From the NCBI GenBank assembly GCA_910588425.1, contig CAJUPM010000011.1:5181-69180 (forward strand): a DNA stretch of 64,000 bases. The letters are read 5' to 3'. The stretch's first letter is position 1. Each line of letters begins with the position of its first letter. Position numbers and translations under genes: made by a program. The notes under the pieces were generated by a model. It was not told the origin of the DNA. It made no database searches and saw only the letters and a program-made list of their open reading frames with translations. Shown here piece by piece: positions 16,370 through 25,513 of this stretch. The DNA comes from an uncultured Christensenellaceae bacterium. GTDB taxonomy: Bacteria; Bacillota; Clostridia; Christensenellales; Christensenellaceae.

Positions 16370-17488
16370 ATGCAGGCAGAAAAGAGAAAGCAGACCGTGG
16401 CCGCCGCGCAGGAAGGGGTCGTCCTAGTAGAAGCGCAGCAGATTGCGGATAACCTAACAATATTGAAGGAACAGATTCATGCGCCGATCATGGCGGTGGT
16501 CAAAAACAACGGCTATGGGCTGGGGTTAAGGGAATATGCGGCATTTTTGCAGCAGCAGGGCATCGATAAGTTCGGCGTCAAAGATGCCACGGAGGCGATG
16601 GAACTGCGGGCGGCGGGCATTTCAGAAGAAGTTTATCTGCTGGCGCCCGTTTTGGATATTCCGCAGCTGGTGCGGCTGATTCGGGCAGACGTCATCCTGA
16701 GCATTGACAGCGCCATGGCGGCGGGATGCGCCAAGCGTGCGGGGTATTTGGCAGGGCAGACGCCTGCCGTCCAAATCGCGCTGGATACCGGGCTTGGCAG
16801 ATACGGCTTTTTGCCTGGGCAGACTGAGCAGGCGGCGGATGCCGCGCTGTATTTTCGCCTGAAGGGGGTCTACACGCACTTTGCAGAGCCCTACCGCGAT
16901 GCGGCTTTTACCAAAAAACAGTACGCACGCTTTTTGGAGCAGGTGGAGCAGCTGCGATCACTGGGCGTACAGCCGCCCATGCTGCATTGCTGTGCCACGG
17001 CGGGCGCGCTCCGCTTTCCCCAGATGCAGATGGATCTGGTGCGCATCGGCTCTGGCCTGCTGGGCAGAACACCGGATGCGAAAAAACTCGGGCTTTGCAG
17101 AGTGGGCAAAATCGGCGCGCAGATTGCGGAAGTCAAAGAACTGCCCGCGGGCTGGAATGTGGGATATGGAAAACACGCCCGGCTGAAAAAGCCGTGCAAG
17201 GTTGGCATTGTGCAGGCGGGCGCGCAGGCAGGCTTTTTTGCCGGCCGTCAGGAGGCGGGTGTGGGCGCGGTGCGCTATCTGGCCCGGGCGGCCCGGGCGT
17301 TTTTCGGGAAAAAGCGCCACTATGTCAGCATTCGCGGGCAAAAGGCGCCTGTGCTTGGGATGGTGGGGCTCAACCATCTTGCCGTCGATCTCTCGGGCAT
17401 CTCCTGCCGCGCCGGAGAATTCGCCTATGCCGCCTGCAACCCCGTCTTTTGCCCGGAGCAAATGCCGCGCCTTTGGAGAGAAGCATGA
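16370..17488 (+). CDS. Alanine-racemase-like PLP enzyme
   Basis: 372 aa. The PLP lysine block is VVKNNGYGLG (lysine 45), where classical Alr has VVKADAYGHG. The TIM-barrel continues with ALDTGLGRYGF and the phosphate-binding VRIGSGLLGR, and the C-terminal beta domain has WNVGYGKHARLKKP and VLGMVGLNHLAVDL. It probably racemises alanine or a similar amino acid for wall synthesis. The altered motifs and the four-base overlap with a FemX-like gene suggest a specialised wall role. Whether the catalytic tyrosine of the C-domain is retained needs alignment. Confidence 0.8.
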   Translation: MQAEKRKQTVAAAQEGVVLVEAQQIADNLTILKEQIHAPIMAVVKNNGYGLGLREYAAFLQQQGIDKFGVKDATEAMELRAAGISEEVYLLAPVLDIPQLVRLIRADVILSIDSAMAAGCAKRAGYLAGQTPAVQIALDTGLGRYGFLPGQTEQAADAALYFRLKGVYTHFAEPYRDAAFTKKQYARFLEQVEQLRSLGVQPPMLHCCATAGALRFPQMQMDLVRIGSGLLGRTPDAKKLGLCRVGKIGAQIAEVKELPAGWNVGYGKHARLKKPCKVGIVQAGAQAGFFAGRQEAGVGAVRYLARAARAFFGKKRHYVSIRGQKAPVLGMVGLNHLAVDLSGISCRAGEFAYAACNPVFCPEQMPRLWREA

Positions 17489-18551
17489 TGGAGATTTTGC
17501 AGAGCGGACAATATCCCGAATATCTCACGTTTTGCGAAAAGATGGGCGCGCATTTCATGCAGATTCCAAACTGGAGCAGAGTAAAGAGCGGATGGGAGAG
17601 CAAGATTCTCGTGCGGCGCGAAGCCGGGGAGATCTGCGCCGGGGTGCTCCTGCTCCGCAGGAAGGTTGGGCCGTTTTGCCTGATCTATGCACCAAGAGGA
17701 CCGGTCTGCGATTTGGAGCATCTCGAAAAGCTGATGGAGGACGTACTGCGCTATGCCAAACAGCGCCGCGCCTGCTGCCTGAAAATAGATCCGCATGTCC
17801 CGGCAGAGCAGGCAGAGTATGCCGCCCGTTTGCAGGCTTTGGGATTCACGCAGATCCCGGCCGGCGCAATGGGAAACACACAGCCTAAATTTGTCTACCA
17901 GATTAGGATTGCCCATCGGGATGCCGGGCAGATTTTGCAGAGCTTTGCCCCTAAAACGCGCTATAACGTCCGGGTGGCAGGGCGCAGAGGCGTTCAGATT
18001 TGGCGCGGAGGGAGCGAGCGCGTCTCAGAATTTTACCCGCTGCTGGTCGAGACCGGGCAGCGGGATGGATTCGTGGTGCGGCAGATGCAGTATTATCGCA
18101 ACCTGCTCGATCAGATGGGCGAATATGCCCAGCTTTTTTTGGCCGAATATGAGGGCAAGCCCATTGCCGGAGCGATTGCCGTCTGGTTTGGCAAGCACGC
18201 CTGGTATCTATACGGCGCCTCCAGCAAAGCGCGTCGGGAGGCCATGCCCAATTATCTGATGCAGTATCAGATGATGCTGTGGGCCAGGGAAAAAGGGTGC
18301 GAGATTTATGATATGAGAGGAATTTCCGGCGATCTTCGCGAGGACAACCCGCTCTACGGCCTATACCGCTTCAAGAAGGGTTTTGGAGACCGGGGGGGGT
18401 GGGGTATATACAGGAACTGCTTGGCGAGTTCGAGATCCCCGTCAGTCCGATGGCCTACGCCTGCTACCGCGCGGCTCTGCGGGTGCGGAAATGGTATAAG
18501 CAGAGGCTGCTCAAAAAGTTCCGGCAAAAGGGCGCCGGGAAAGAGAAATAA
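17485..18551 (+). CDS. FemX/FemAB-like aminoacyl transferase, frameshifted at a G8 run
   Basis: FemABX family (GNAT-fold, tRNA-dependent) enzymes add amino acids to the lipid II stem peptide. The frame from ATG 17485 covers about 310 residues, including LFLAEYEGKPIAGAIAV, WYLYGASS and NPLYGLYRFKKGFG. At CGGGGGGGGTGGGG (about 18391-18404) the family C-terminus shifts to another frame: GEFEIPVSPMAYACYRAALR through KWYKQRLLKKF to a TAA at 18549-18551. Adding one G restores a 355-residue protein. The unshifted frame runs on past the terminator. The start overlaps the racemase-like gene by four bases. It may be a sequencing error, slippage-based phase switching or true decay. Confidence 0.75.
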
Positions 18552-18568
18552 GAAAATGCTGCAAATAA

Positions 18569-18598
18569 AAAACAGAGCGGAGTTCTCCGCTCTGTTTT
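18569..18598. terminator. Bidirectional terminator
   Basis: AAAACAGAGCGGAG/CTCCGCTCTGTTTT, 14-bp arms with a two-base loop, between the FemX-like gene and the convergent DUF362 gene. Confidence 0.9.
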
Positions 18599-18608
18599 GG
18601 CTGTTTTC

Positions 18609-19733
18609 CTATTTTACTGTGATGAGCTCATATTCCTGCGTGCCGATGCCCAGCTTTTCCGCGTGCTCCAGGCAGGATTTCCACTCGACGTTGGGGCTGA
18701 CATGGTAGAAATGGTCTTTGCCCTCGCAGTGGTGCTCCCGCAGGCCCTCGTCCAGCTTGCTGCCGGGGATGGGAATCTGCGCGTTGCAGGCGTCTGCGCA
18801 GGCCTTATCCAGCGCGACCGGGTCGAAGGAGGCAAACATGCCGACGTTGGGGATGATGGGCATGTCGTTCTCGGCGTGGCAGTCGCAGTAGGGCGAGACG
18901 TCCATGACGATGTTGATATGGAAGCAGGGGCGGCCATCCACGACGGCTTTGGTGTATTCCGCCATCTTCATGTTCAGCTCTTTGCAGGAACTGTCTGTGC
19001 TGTTGGAAATGGCGTTGAAGTTGCAGTGCCCGATGCAGCGCCCGCAGCCGACGCACTTGTTATGGTCGATGCTGGCTTTGCGCTTGTCGTCGAAGGAGAT
19101 GGCGCTGTGCGCGCACTGCTTGGTGCAGGCGCCGCAGCCCCGGCAAAGATCCGGATCGATTTCCGGCTTGCCGCTGTTGTGCTGTTCCATCTTGCCGGCT
19201 CTGGAGCCGCAGCCCATGCCGATATTCTTGATGGCGCCGCCAAAGCCCGTGCATTCGTGTCCCTTGAAATGCGAAAGCGAAAGGAAAACATCCGCATCCA
19301 TAATGGCGCGGCCAATTTTTGCTTCTTTGACCAGCTCGCCGCCTGCGACCGGGACGTCCACCTCATCCGTGCCCTTGAGCCCGTCTGCGATGATGACATT
19401 GCAGCCGGTGGAGAAAGGGGAGAAGCCGTTCTCATAGGCAGCGTCGATATGCTCCAGGGCGTGCTTGCGGCGGCCGACATAGAGCGTATTGCAGTCTGTC
19501 AGGAAGGGCAGGCCTTTCTGCTCTTTGACGACGTCGGCCACAGCCTTGGCGAAATTGGGGCGCAGAAATGCCAGGTTGCCCGGCTCGCCAAAGTGAATCT
19601 TAATGGCGACGAATTTATCCTCCATATCGATGGTGCCGATGCCGGCTTTTTTGATGAGCTTTTTCAGCTTATCCGGCAGGCTGATGCTGTTATGTGTGTG
19701 CATGTCTGTGAAATAGACTTTTGATTTTTCCAT
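18609..19733 (-). CDS. DUF362 protein with two 4Fe-4S ferredoxin clusters
   Basis: 374 aa. The N-terminal and C-terminal parts form a DUF362 domain (IKIHFGEPGNLAFLRPNF; SHFKGHECTGFGGAIKNIG). In the middle are two CxxCxxCxxxC sites, CRGCGACTKQC and CVGCGRCIGHC, spaced as in bacterial two-cluster ferredoxins. It is presumably an anaerobic electron-transfer or metal-centre protein; the exact role is unknown. The start is the ATG at 19733, eight bases after GGAGGA. It stands alone on the minus strand. Confidence 0.9.
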   Translation of the reverse strand: MEKSKVYFTDMHTHNSISLPDKLKKLIKKAGIGTIDMEDKFVAIKIHFGEPGNLAFLRPNFAKAVADVVKEQKGLPFLTDCNTLYVGRRKHALEHIDAAYENGFSPFSTGCNVIIADGLKGTDEVDVPVAGGELVKEAKIGRAIMDADVFLSLSHFKGHECTGFGGAIKNIGMGCGSRAGKMEQHNSGKPEIDPDLCRGCGACTKQCAHSAISFDDKRKASIDHNKCVGCGRCIGHCNFNAISNSTDSSCKELNMKMAEYTKAVVDGRPCFHINIVMDVSPYCDCHAENDMPIIPNVGMFASFDPVALDKACADACNAQIPIPGSKLDEGLREHHCEGKDHFYHVSPNVEWKSCLEHAEKLGIGTQEYELITVK

Positions 19734-19908
19734 TGCTTCCTCCTGATGCTGCAAAAATATTTCAATTATAGTTTAAACCATGAAGTGCACTTTAAGTCAA
19801 GCGGCCAGGCGGAAAAACTCCAGAATCTGCGCGCGTGGTGCCGCCCTGTTTTAGAAATAGTTGAAGCTGAAATAGGAATAATTATATATTAAATACTATA
19901 TGAAATTA

Positions 19909-19932
19909 GCCGCTGTAGAAACCACAGCGGCC
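19909..19932 (-). terminator. Probable terminator of the aminotransferase gene
   Basis: GCCGCTGT...ACAGCGGC hairpin 37 bases past the stop, with only a weak T-rich tail on the minus strand. The rest of 19734-19968 is AT-rich with nothing else recognised. Confidence 0.5.
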
Positions 19933-19968
19933 GGAGAAAATAGGAAAGATGAAAATAGCGAATGAGCG

Positions 19969-21162
19969 CTATCTTCGGCGTTGGTAATGCTGGATGAGCC
20001 GGTAGAAAGCATCCAGCGAGCGTTCCACCTTTTCCGTCGGGACGCAGTAGGAGAGGCGGAAGTGGCCTTTGCAGCCAAAGGTGTCGCCGGGGACGAGGAA
20101 GAGGTTTTCCTCCTGCGCTTTTGCGCAGAATGCGTTGGCATCGGGCTCCAGGCTGCGCGGGAAGAGATAGAAAGTTCCGCCCGGCTCGACGCACTCATAG
20201 CCCATCTCGAGCAGGGCCGGGTAGAGCAGATTTTTGTTGCGCTCGTAGACCGAGAGATCTGCCATCTGCCCAATCGTCTTGGCGGCGGCTAGCTGAATGA
20301 GCACGGAAGTGCTGTCGTGGCCGATAAAGCGGGAGATCTGCGAAAACATGGGCAGCAGATGCTCGCGGCCGGCGCAGTCTTCTGCCACGGCGATATAACC
20401 AAGGCGCTGGCCCGGAATCGAGAGAGATTTGCTGAAGGAATAGCAAACCAGCGTATTTGTGTAATACTTCGGAACGCACGGAACCACAAAACCGGAGAAA
20501 ACGATCTCCCGGTACGGCTCATCCGAAAGCAGGTAAATCGGGTGGCCAAACTGCTTTTGCTTTGCCTCCAAAATCTCGGCCAGGCGGCGCAGAGTCTGCT
20601 CGGTATAGACGACGCCCGTGGGGTTATTGGGCGAATCGATGATGACGGCCGCCGTCTTTTCGCAGATCAGCTGCTCAAAAGCCTCAAAATTGATCTGGAA
20701 CGTATCAATATTGGCCGGGACAACCTTCAAGATGCCGCCAGCGCCATCCACATACGGTGCGTATTCGGGGAAAAACGGGGCAAAGGTGATGACTTCCTCG
20801 CCGGGGCTCACCACAGCGCGCAGAGCGTGCGCCATTGCTCCGGCCGCGCCGCTGGCAATGAAAATATCCTCCGGGCAGTACTGCGTGGCGAAGCGGGCGT
20901 TGAGGTCGGCTACGATAGCCTCGCGCAGAGCAGGCGCACCGCCGCTGTGGCAGTAGCTGTGAAGCTCTATGTGCGGCGTGCGGCGCACAATCTCCACGAC
21001 GGCATCGGCAAACTGCTCCGGGGCGGGCACGCTCGGGTTACCCATGCTGTAATCGAACACATTTTCGCCGCCAATCTCCGCCGCGCGCTGAAGGGCAGCC
21101 CGATAGGCAAGGCCGATGCTGGAGCTTAACTGCGTCATTCTGAGATATTTTTCGGATAGCAT
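19969..21162 (-). CDS. Class I/II pyridoxal-phosphate aminotransferase
   Basis: 397 aa, fold type I. PLP-contact motifs are DSPNNPTGVVYT (about 190-201), SDEPYREIVFSG and the Schiff-base lysine in CYSFSKSLSIPGQRLGY. The C-terminal GTFYLFPRS and HFRLSYC are typical of the aspartate/aromatic/alanine aminotransferase group. Substrate pair not assignable. No neighbours share a pathway; it appears monocistronic. Confidence 0.9.
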   Translation of the reverse strand: MLSEKYLRMTQLSSSIGLAYRAALQRAAEIGGENVFDYSMGNPSVPAPEQFADAVVEIVRRTPHIELHSYCHSGGAPALREAIVADLNARFATQYCPEDIFIASGAAGAMAHALRAVVSPGEEVITFAPFFPEYAPYVDGAGGILKVVPANIDTFQINFEAFEQLICEKTAAVIIDSPNNPTGVVYTEQTLRRLAEILEAKQKQFGHPIYLLSDEPYREIVFSGFVVPCVPKYYTNTLVCYSFSKSLSIPGQRLGYIAVAEDCAGREHLLPMFSQISRFIGHDSTSVLIQLAAAKTIGQMADLSVYERNKNLLYPALLEMGYECVEPGGTFYLFPRSLEPDANAFCAKAQEENLFLVPGDTFGCKGHFRLSYCVPTEKVERSLDAFYRLIQHYQRRR

Positions 21163-21240
21163 TGCAAACTCCTTTATGAATAAATTTAAAAACTATCTTT
21201 CTTTATGCAACTCATTTTACTCCTATTTTCTATAAAAAAC

Positions 21241-21284
21241 AAGCTATTTTGCAATTTATATAAATAGAAATTGCAAAATAGCTT
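21241..21284 (-). terminator. Long perfect inverted repeat; likely terminator of the GNAT-exonuclease operon
   Basis: Seventeen-base arms (AAGCTATTTTGCAATTT and its exact complement) around a ten-base loop, with T-rich flanks on both strands. It lies 120 bases past the GNAT stop. It is unusually AT-rich compared with the other terminators here. Confidence 0.6.
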
Positions 21285-21404
21285 TTGTTTGAGAAGTAAG
21301 AGGGCGATAGAAAGAGAAGGTAGCCTATCTGAAAAACGGATAAAACCAAGCGTTTTCCCATAAAATGCCGCAAAGAGCAGGAAAGCATTTTGCAGGAAGA
21401 AGGG

Positions 21405-21959
21405 CTAATCCTGCAAAAGCACATACTCCATTTGGCAATCGTAAGGCTCCTTTTCGGCATATTCCCGGCTGATCCAAAGGGCATCGACGCACCCAATGGA
21501 GCGATAGAAGGCCTGGGATTCCTCGGCCGAATGGGCGGAAATATAGAGCTTTTGCGCGCCATGCTCCCGCGCCCAGACGGCGCACTGCAAAAAGAGTGCG
21601 CGGCCGAGCCCCTTGCGCCGATAGCGGTTATCCGTGTGCAGTTCCAGAAGATCGGCATATTCCTGCTGCGGGCCAATGCGGCCGCCCGAAACGGCCGAAA
21701 AAGCCACGATCTCGCCCCGATCGCCCAGTGCGGCAAAAACAGCGCCGCCCTCTGCGAGATACTGGCGCAGCTGTTCGGCTATTTTCCGGCGCTCCTGCGC
21801 ATCCCAATCGTCAATAAAGGGTTCGGGGACGATTGCCCACTGCCCGTTCTTTTTGCGCCAGACGTTCTGCACAACCTGCCGGCGCGCAAACGCATCCAGG
21901 CAGTCCGGAGTGAGATCCGATTCTAATAGAGACTGAATTGGATAATGTGTGGTATTCAT
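21405..21959 (-). CDS. GNAT-family N-acetyltransferase
   Basis: 184 aa acetyl-CoA-dependent acyltransferase. The CoA-binding motif A RYRRKGLGRALFLQCAVW is near residues 116-133 and a YISAHSAEESQAFYRSIG motif B follows. The start is the ATG at 21959, with GGAG six bases upstream. The exonuclease gene ends 20 bases before it, so the two are one transcript. The acceptor is unknown. Confidence 0.85.
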   Translation of the reverse strand: MNTTHYPIQSLLESDLTPDCLDAFARRQVVQNVWRKKNGQWAIVPEPFIDDWDAQERRKIAEQLRQYLAEGGAVFAALGDRGEIVAFSAVSGGRIGPQQEYADLLELHTDNRYRRKGLGRALFLQCAVWAREHGAQKLYISAHSAEESQAFYRSIGCVDALWISREYAEKEPYDCQMEYVLLQD

Positions 21960-21978
21960 ATAAAACTCCATTTTCTTT

Positions 21979-22902
21979 TTATTTTTGGGGGAAGCAAAGC
22001 TGGAATAGCTTCGCGTCCATGAGCGAGAGAAAGGCCTGCTCATCGATGATTTGGATGGCGCTTCCTCTTTGCCGCAGGGTCAGAGCCTTGCTCTTCTGGC
22101 TGCTTTGCCTGCCGGGAACGCCCAGCACCAGGTAATCCGTATAGCTGGAGACGCAGCTCTGCACCATCCCGCCGCCCCGAATGACGGCCTCCATCGCTTT
22201 TGCCCGGGGCATTTGCAGTTTTCCGGAAAAGACAAAGCTCTTTTCATAGAGCGAATCGCAAAAAGCTTCGCCGCTCTCCCAGGCTTCCAGCAGTGAGCCG
22301 GGCAGCGGGTAGGAGGGCTGGAGGCGGCAGGGGCGATAACCGCCGGAGGCAGAGCAGGAGCCTGGAAACACGCGGAAATGCCTTTTCACATCCCCAAGCG
22401 TTTGAAGATGATTTTGCCGCATGAGATGGCAGAGAATCCCGGCGCAGGCAATGGCATCAGATTCGGCCTGGTGGTGCGCCAGCGAGATGCCCAGGGCATC
22501 TGAGACGACGTTCAGGCGATGCGATGGCAGGGCGGGAAAGGCTCGGCGGGAGAGCAGGACGGTGCAGAGCAGGCGCATATCGGGAAGCGGAAGGCCGTAA
22601 AAGGCCAGTGTGCTTCTGAGCACGCCAATATCAAAGGGCGCGTTGTGCGCGGCGACGACAGCGTTCTCGAAATGCGCGGATATTTGCGGCCAAAGCTGTG
22701 CGAAAGTCGGCGCCTGGAAGACGTCCCGCTCGGTCAGGCCGTGGATTGCCGTGGTAAACGGATCAAAATAGAAAGGCTCTGGGCGGATGAGATAGCTGGT
22801 ATGGCCCGCAAGCGCTCCATCCCGCACGAAAGCAAGGCCAATGCTGCAAGCGCTGGTCGGGTGGTTATTGGCCGTCTCAAAATCGATTGCGATAAAATCC
22901 AT
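21979..22902 (-). CDS. DEDDh 3'-5' exonuclease with C-terminal BRCT domain
   Basis: 307 aa. Exo I DFETA (7-11), Exo II HNAPFDIGVL (about 86-95) and Exo III HQAESDA (about 143-149) form the DnaQ-type active site, with histidine as general base. The last ~85 residues are BRCT-like (KSFVFSGKLQMPRAKAMEAV, YLVLGVPG). The DnaQ-plus-BRCT layout is common in Firmicutes DNA repair proteins. It is the first gene of a two-gene minus-strand unit with the GNAT gene. Confidence 0.9.
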   Translation of the reverse strand: MDFIAIDFETANNHPTSACSIGLAFVRDGALAGHTSYLIRPEPFYFDPFTTAIHGLTERDVFQAPTFAQLWPQISAHFENAVVAAHNAPFDIGVLRSTLAFYGLPLPDMRLLCTVLLSRRAFPALPSHRLNVVSDALGISLAHHQAESDAIACAGILCHLMRQNHLQTLGDVKRHFRVFPGSCSASGGYRPCRLQPSYPLPGSLLEAWESGEAFCDSLYEKSFVFSGKLQMPRAKAMEAVIRGGGMVQSCVSSYTDYLVLGVPGRQSSQKSKALTLRQRGSAIQIIDEQAFLSLMDAKLFQLCFPQK

Positions 22903-22959
22903 ACTTCTCTCCTAAGGGGATTGTACCCTATTTTAGGGCGGAACGCAAAGAAAAGAATC

Positions 22960-22983
22960 AAAAAAGCGGGCAGGGCTGCCCGC
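22960..22983 (-). terminator. Terminator of the fatty-acid operon
   Basis: GCGGGCAG/CTGCCCGC hairpin 22 bases past the degV stop, followed on the minus strand by six T residues. Confidence 0.88.
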
Positions 22984-23004
22984 TCGCTTTTATGGTGTAA
23001 AAAA

Positions 23005-23832
23005 TTATTTTTCCGGATCCCGCCAGATAGCGCTGATGACGTCCAGCCCCAGGTGAATGCCCAGCACGGGCCCGACCCGGCGGATGGGAACTGCGCACCC
23101 GCATTTTTCCTCCAGCATCTTGGCCAGGCGCAGGGCGGAATCCTTCTCGCTGATATATTCCACTAAAACGTCCTGGGCATGGGGCGGGACGTTTTTTGCC
23201 AGAGCTCGCAGCTGCTCGGCCTTGCCGTGCGCCATGCCGCAGGAGATGACCGCCCCTTCCCGGCAGGAGAGAAGCGGGCGCAGGTTCAAAATCGTGCCCA
23301 CAGACTGGCGGACGGGCCCCAGCCTGCCGCTGCGCCGCAATGGCGCCATATCCGCCACCGAGAACCAGGTCTCGATTTGGCTGCGCATCGCCAGGATGGC
23401 CTGCGCGGTCTGATCCAGAGAATAGCCCTGATCCAGCATCCGGCGTGCCTGGCGGATGAGGATGAGCAGGCCGCCGGCCGTCGTATGCGAATCCACGACC
23501 CGGATGCCGCCCCCGCCCAACTCCCGCGCGCAGACGGAAGCATTGGAGAAAGTTCCCGAGAGCCGGGAAGAGATGGTCAGGCAGAGCACCTGAACATCCG
23601 CGCTGCGCAGGCTGGCGAACGCCTTCATATAAGAGCCGATGGAGGCCTGGGAAGTATGCAGTTCGTTCCCTCCGGCAGCGATAAAACGCTCGAAATCGCC
23701 GTTTTCATTGAGGAAATTTTCTGCGTATACCGTCCCGGCGACGGTATACGTCATAGGAATGCAAACGACGCCGAGGTCTTTGGCCTCTTGCCGGGTGAGC
23801 CCGGCGGTGCTGTCGGTTACGATTGCGATCAT
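23005..23832 (-). CDS. DegV-family fatty-acid-binding protein (FakB-like)
   Basis: 275 aa. N-terminal IVTDSTAGLTRQEAKDLGV and the TSQASIGSYMKAF and LTISSRLSGTFSNA segments are DegV hallmarks. DegV proteins such as FakB hold a fatty acid for phosphorylation by FakA before entry into phospholipid synthesis. The gene overlaps accA by four bases at the end of the fab-acc operon, which supports a lipid role. No fakA is in this window. Confidence 0.9.
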   Translation of the reverse strand: MIAIVTDSTAGLTRQEAKDLGVVCIPMTYTVAGTVYAENFLNENGDFERFIAAGGNELHTSQASIGSYMKAFASLRSADVQVLCLTISSRLSGTFSNASVCARELGGGGIRVVDSHTTAGGLLILIRQARRMLDQGYSLDQTAQAILAMRSQIETWFSVADMAPLRRSGRLGPVRQSVGTILNLRPLLSCREGAVISCGMAHGKAEQLRALAKNVPPHAQDVLVEYISEKDSALRLAKMLEEKCGCAVPIRRVGPVLGIHLGLDVISAIWRDPEK

Positions 23833-24617
23833 TGTTTTGGCCTCCCAATTTTGCGGAATTTTTCGTATCTGTGATCCAGCAGTTGCTGCGCATCCAGCGA
23901 GCCGTAGTGCGCCAGGCGCTCTTTCAGCGCCTGCTTTAGCTCGGCATAAACCGGGGCGAAATCTGCCCCCGGCTTAGGTTCGGAAAAGACGCGCTCGATG
24001 ACGCCCATCTCCAGCAGATCTTCTGCGGTAATTTTGAGCGCCTCGCAGGCCTCCTGCACTTTGGAAGCATCCTTCCAGATGATGCTGGCGGCCCCTTCGG
24101 GCGAGATGACGGAGTAGACTGCGTTTTCCAACATCCAGACTTCGTCGCAGACGGCCAGCGCCAGCGCGCCTCCACTGCCTCCCTCGCCGATTAAAATGCT
24201 GATACAGGGCGTTTTCAGGGCGGAGAGCTCCATGAGGTTCTGGGCGATAGCGCTGCCCTGGCCGCGTTCTTCCGCACCAATGCCGCAGTATGCGCCGGAG
24301 GTATCCACCAGGCAGATGACCGGGCGGCCGAACTTCTCCGCCTGCCGCATGAGCCGAAGCGCCTTGCGGTAGCCTTCCGGGTGCACGGAGCCGAAATTGC
24401 GATCCACCTTCTCCTTGGTATCCGCGCCCTTTTCTATCGCGATGACGGTAACGGGTTGGCCGTCCAGCCGGGCAATGCCGGCCAAAATGGCATGGTCGTC
24501 GCTGTAAAGGCGATCGCCGTGCAGCTCGAAGAAATCCGTAAACAGGGCAGAGATGTAGCTGGCGGCGGTGGGGCGGCCCTTAGCGCGGGCCGCGCATAAG
24601 CGTTCATAAGCCCTCAT
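23829..24617 (-). CDS. accA: Acetyl-CoA carboxylase carboxyltransferase subunit alpha
   Basis: Transfers the carboxyl group from biotin to acetyl-CoA together with AccD. 262 aa, shorter at the N-terminus than the ~320-aa E. coli protein, as is common in streptococcal-type fab clusters. Crotonase-fold motifs include GGFGSVHPEGYRKAL-like residues near 75-92 and ILIGEGGSGGALALAVCDEV. It overlaps accD by four bases upstream and degV by four downstream. Confidence 0.95.
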   Translation of the reverse strand: MRAYERLCAARAKGRPTAASYISALFTDFFELHGDRLYSDDHAILAGIARLDGQPVTVIAIEKGADTKEKVDRNFGSVHPEGYRKALRLMRQAEKFGRPVICLVDTSGAYCGIGAEERGQGSAIAQNLMELSALKTPCISILIGEGGSGGALALAVCDEVWMLENAVYSVISPEGAASIIWKDASKVQEACEALKITAEDLLEMGVIERVFSEPKPGADFAPVYAELKQALKERLAHYGSLDAQQLLDHRYEKFRKIGRPKQ

Positions 24618-25477
24618 GCCGCGCCTCCTTCATGCAGGCCGAGCAGCAGGCTGATGGTCTGCTTCTGCTGGCGGCGATCCACGATGCTGTCTACAAAGCC
24701 CTTTTGGATGAGAAATTCCGAGCGCTGGAAGCCCTCGGGCAATTTCTGGCGAATGGTCTGCTCGATGACTCTGGGCCCGGCAAACCCGATGAGCGCGCCC
24801 GGCTCGGCCAGAATGATATCGCCCTCCATGGCAAAGCTGGCCGTGACGCCGCCGGTAGTCGGGTCGGTCAGCACGGTGAGATAGAGCAGGCCGGCCTGGC
24901 TGTGGCGCTGAACTGCGGCGCTGGTTTTGGCCATCTGCATCAGGGATAAAATGCCCTCCTGAATGCGCGCACCGCCCGAGACCGTGTAGCCCAGAACCGG
25001 AAGCTTTTTGGCCAGAGCGGCCTCGAAAAGCAGCGTGATTTTTTCGCCCACAGCCGTGCCCATGCTGCCCATGAAGAACAGCGAATCCATGACGAACAGC
25101 GCGCAGTCGTGCCCGCCGACCTGGCAGAACCCGGTAACGACGCCCTCGTTCTCGCCGCTGTTTTTCATCGCGCCCTCCAGCTTTTTGGCATAGCCGGGGA
25201 ATGTGCTGCTGGCAGTGGAAGTGAGATCCTGGTTGATTTCGGTAAAACTATCCGTGTCTGCAATGAGCGCGATGCGCTCCCGGGCAGAGAGGCGGAAATG
25301 ATGCCCGCAATCCGGGCAGACAAAGCAGCCCGCCTGCAAATCCGAGAGAAAGCAGAGCTTTTTGCAGGAAGGGCAGGAGCGGCAAAGCTCGTCGGGTACC
25401 TGCGGCGCCTCCTGCCGGCCCTTCTCCTGCCCCTCGAGATCTACATTGGGGTTGAGAAACATGCTTTTTTTGAGCAT
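24614..25477 (-). CDS. accD: Acetyl-CoA carboxylase carboxyltransferase subunit beta
   Basis: 287 aa. An N-terminal zinc ribbon with CPSC and CPDC pairs (about residues 35-57) is followed by the crotonase-like domain (GVVTGFCQVGGHDCALFVMD, TVSGGARIQEGILSLMQMAKTS). It forms the carboxyltransferase with AccA. GGAGGAG precedes the ATG; 36 bases separate it from accC. Confidence 0.95.
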   Translation of the reverse strand: MLKKSMFLNPNVDLEGQEKGRQEAPQVPDELCRSCPSCKKLCFLSDLQAGCFVCPDCGHHFRLSARERIALIADTDSFTEINQDLTSTASSTFPGYAKKLEGAMKNSGENEGVVTGFCQVGGHDCALFVMDSLFFMGSMGTAVGEKITLLFEAALAKKLPVLGYTVSGGARIQEGILSLMQMAKTSAAVQRHSQAGLLYLTVLTDPTTGGVTASFAMEGDIILAEPGALIGFAGPRVIEQTIRQKLPEGFQRSEFLIQKGFVDSIVDRRQQKQTISLLLGLHEGGAA

Positions 25478-25513
25478 AGAACTCCTCCTGGTTTGAGGTT
25501 GTTTGGTGATAGG

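Noticed and set aside
16987..18708. Single 573-residue open frame spanning racemase-like and FemX-like genes
   Set aside because: The 5' part is out of frame with the racemase-like protein and the 3' part passes through a terminator; the true gene starts at 17485.
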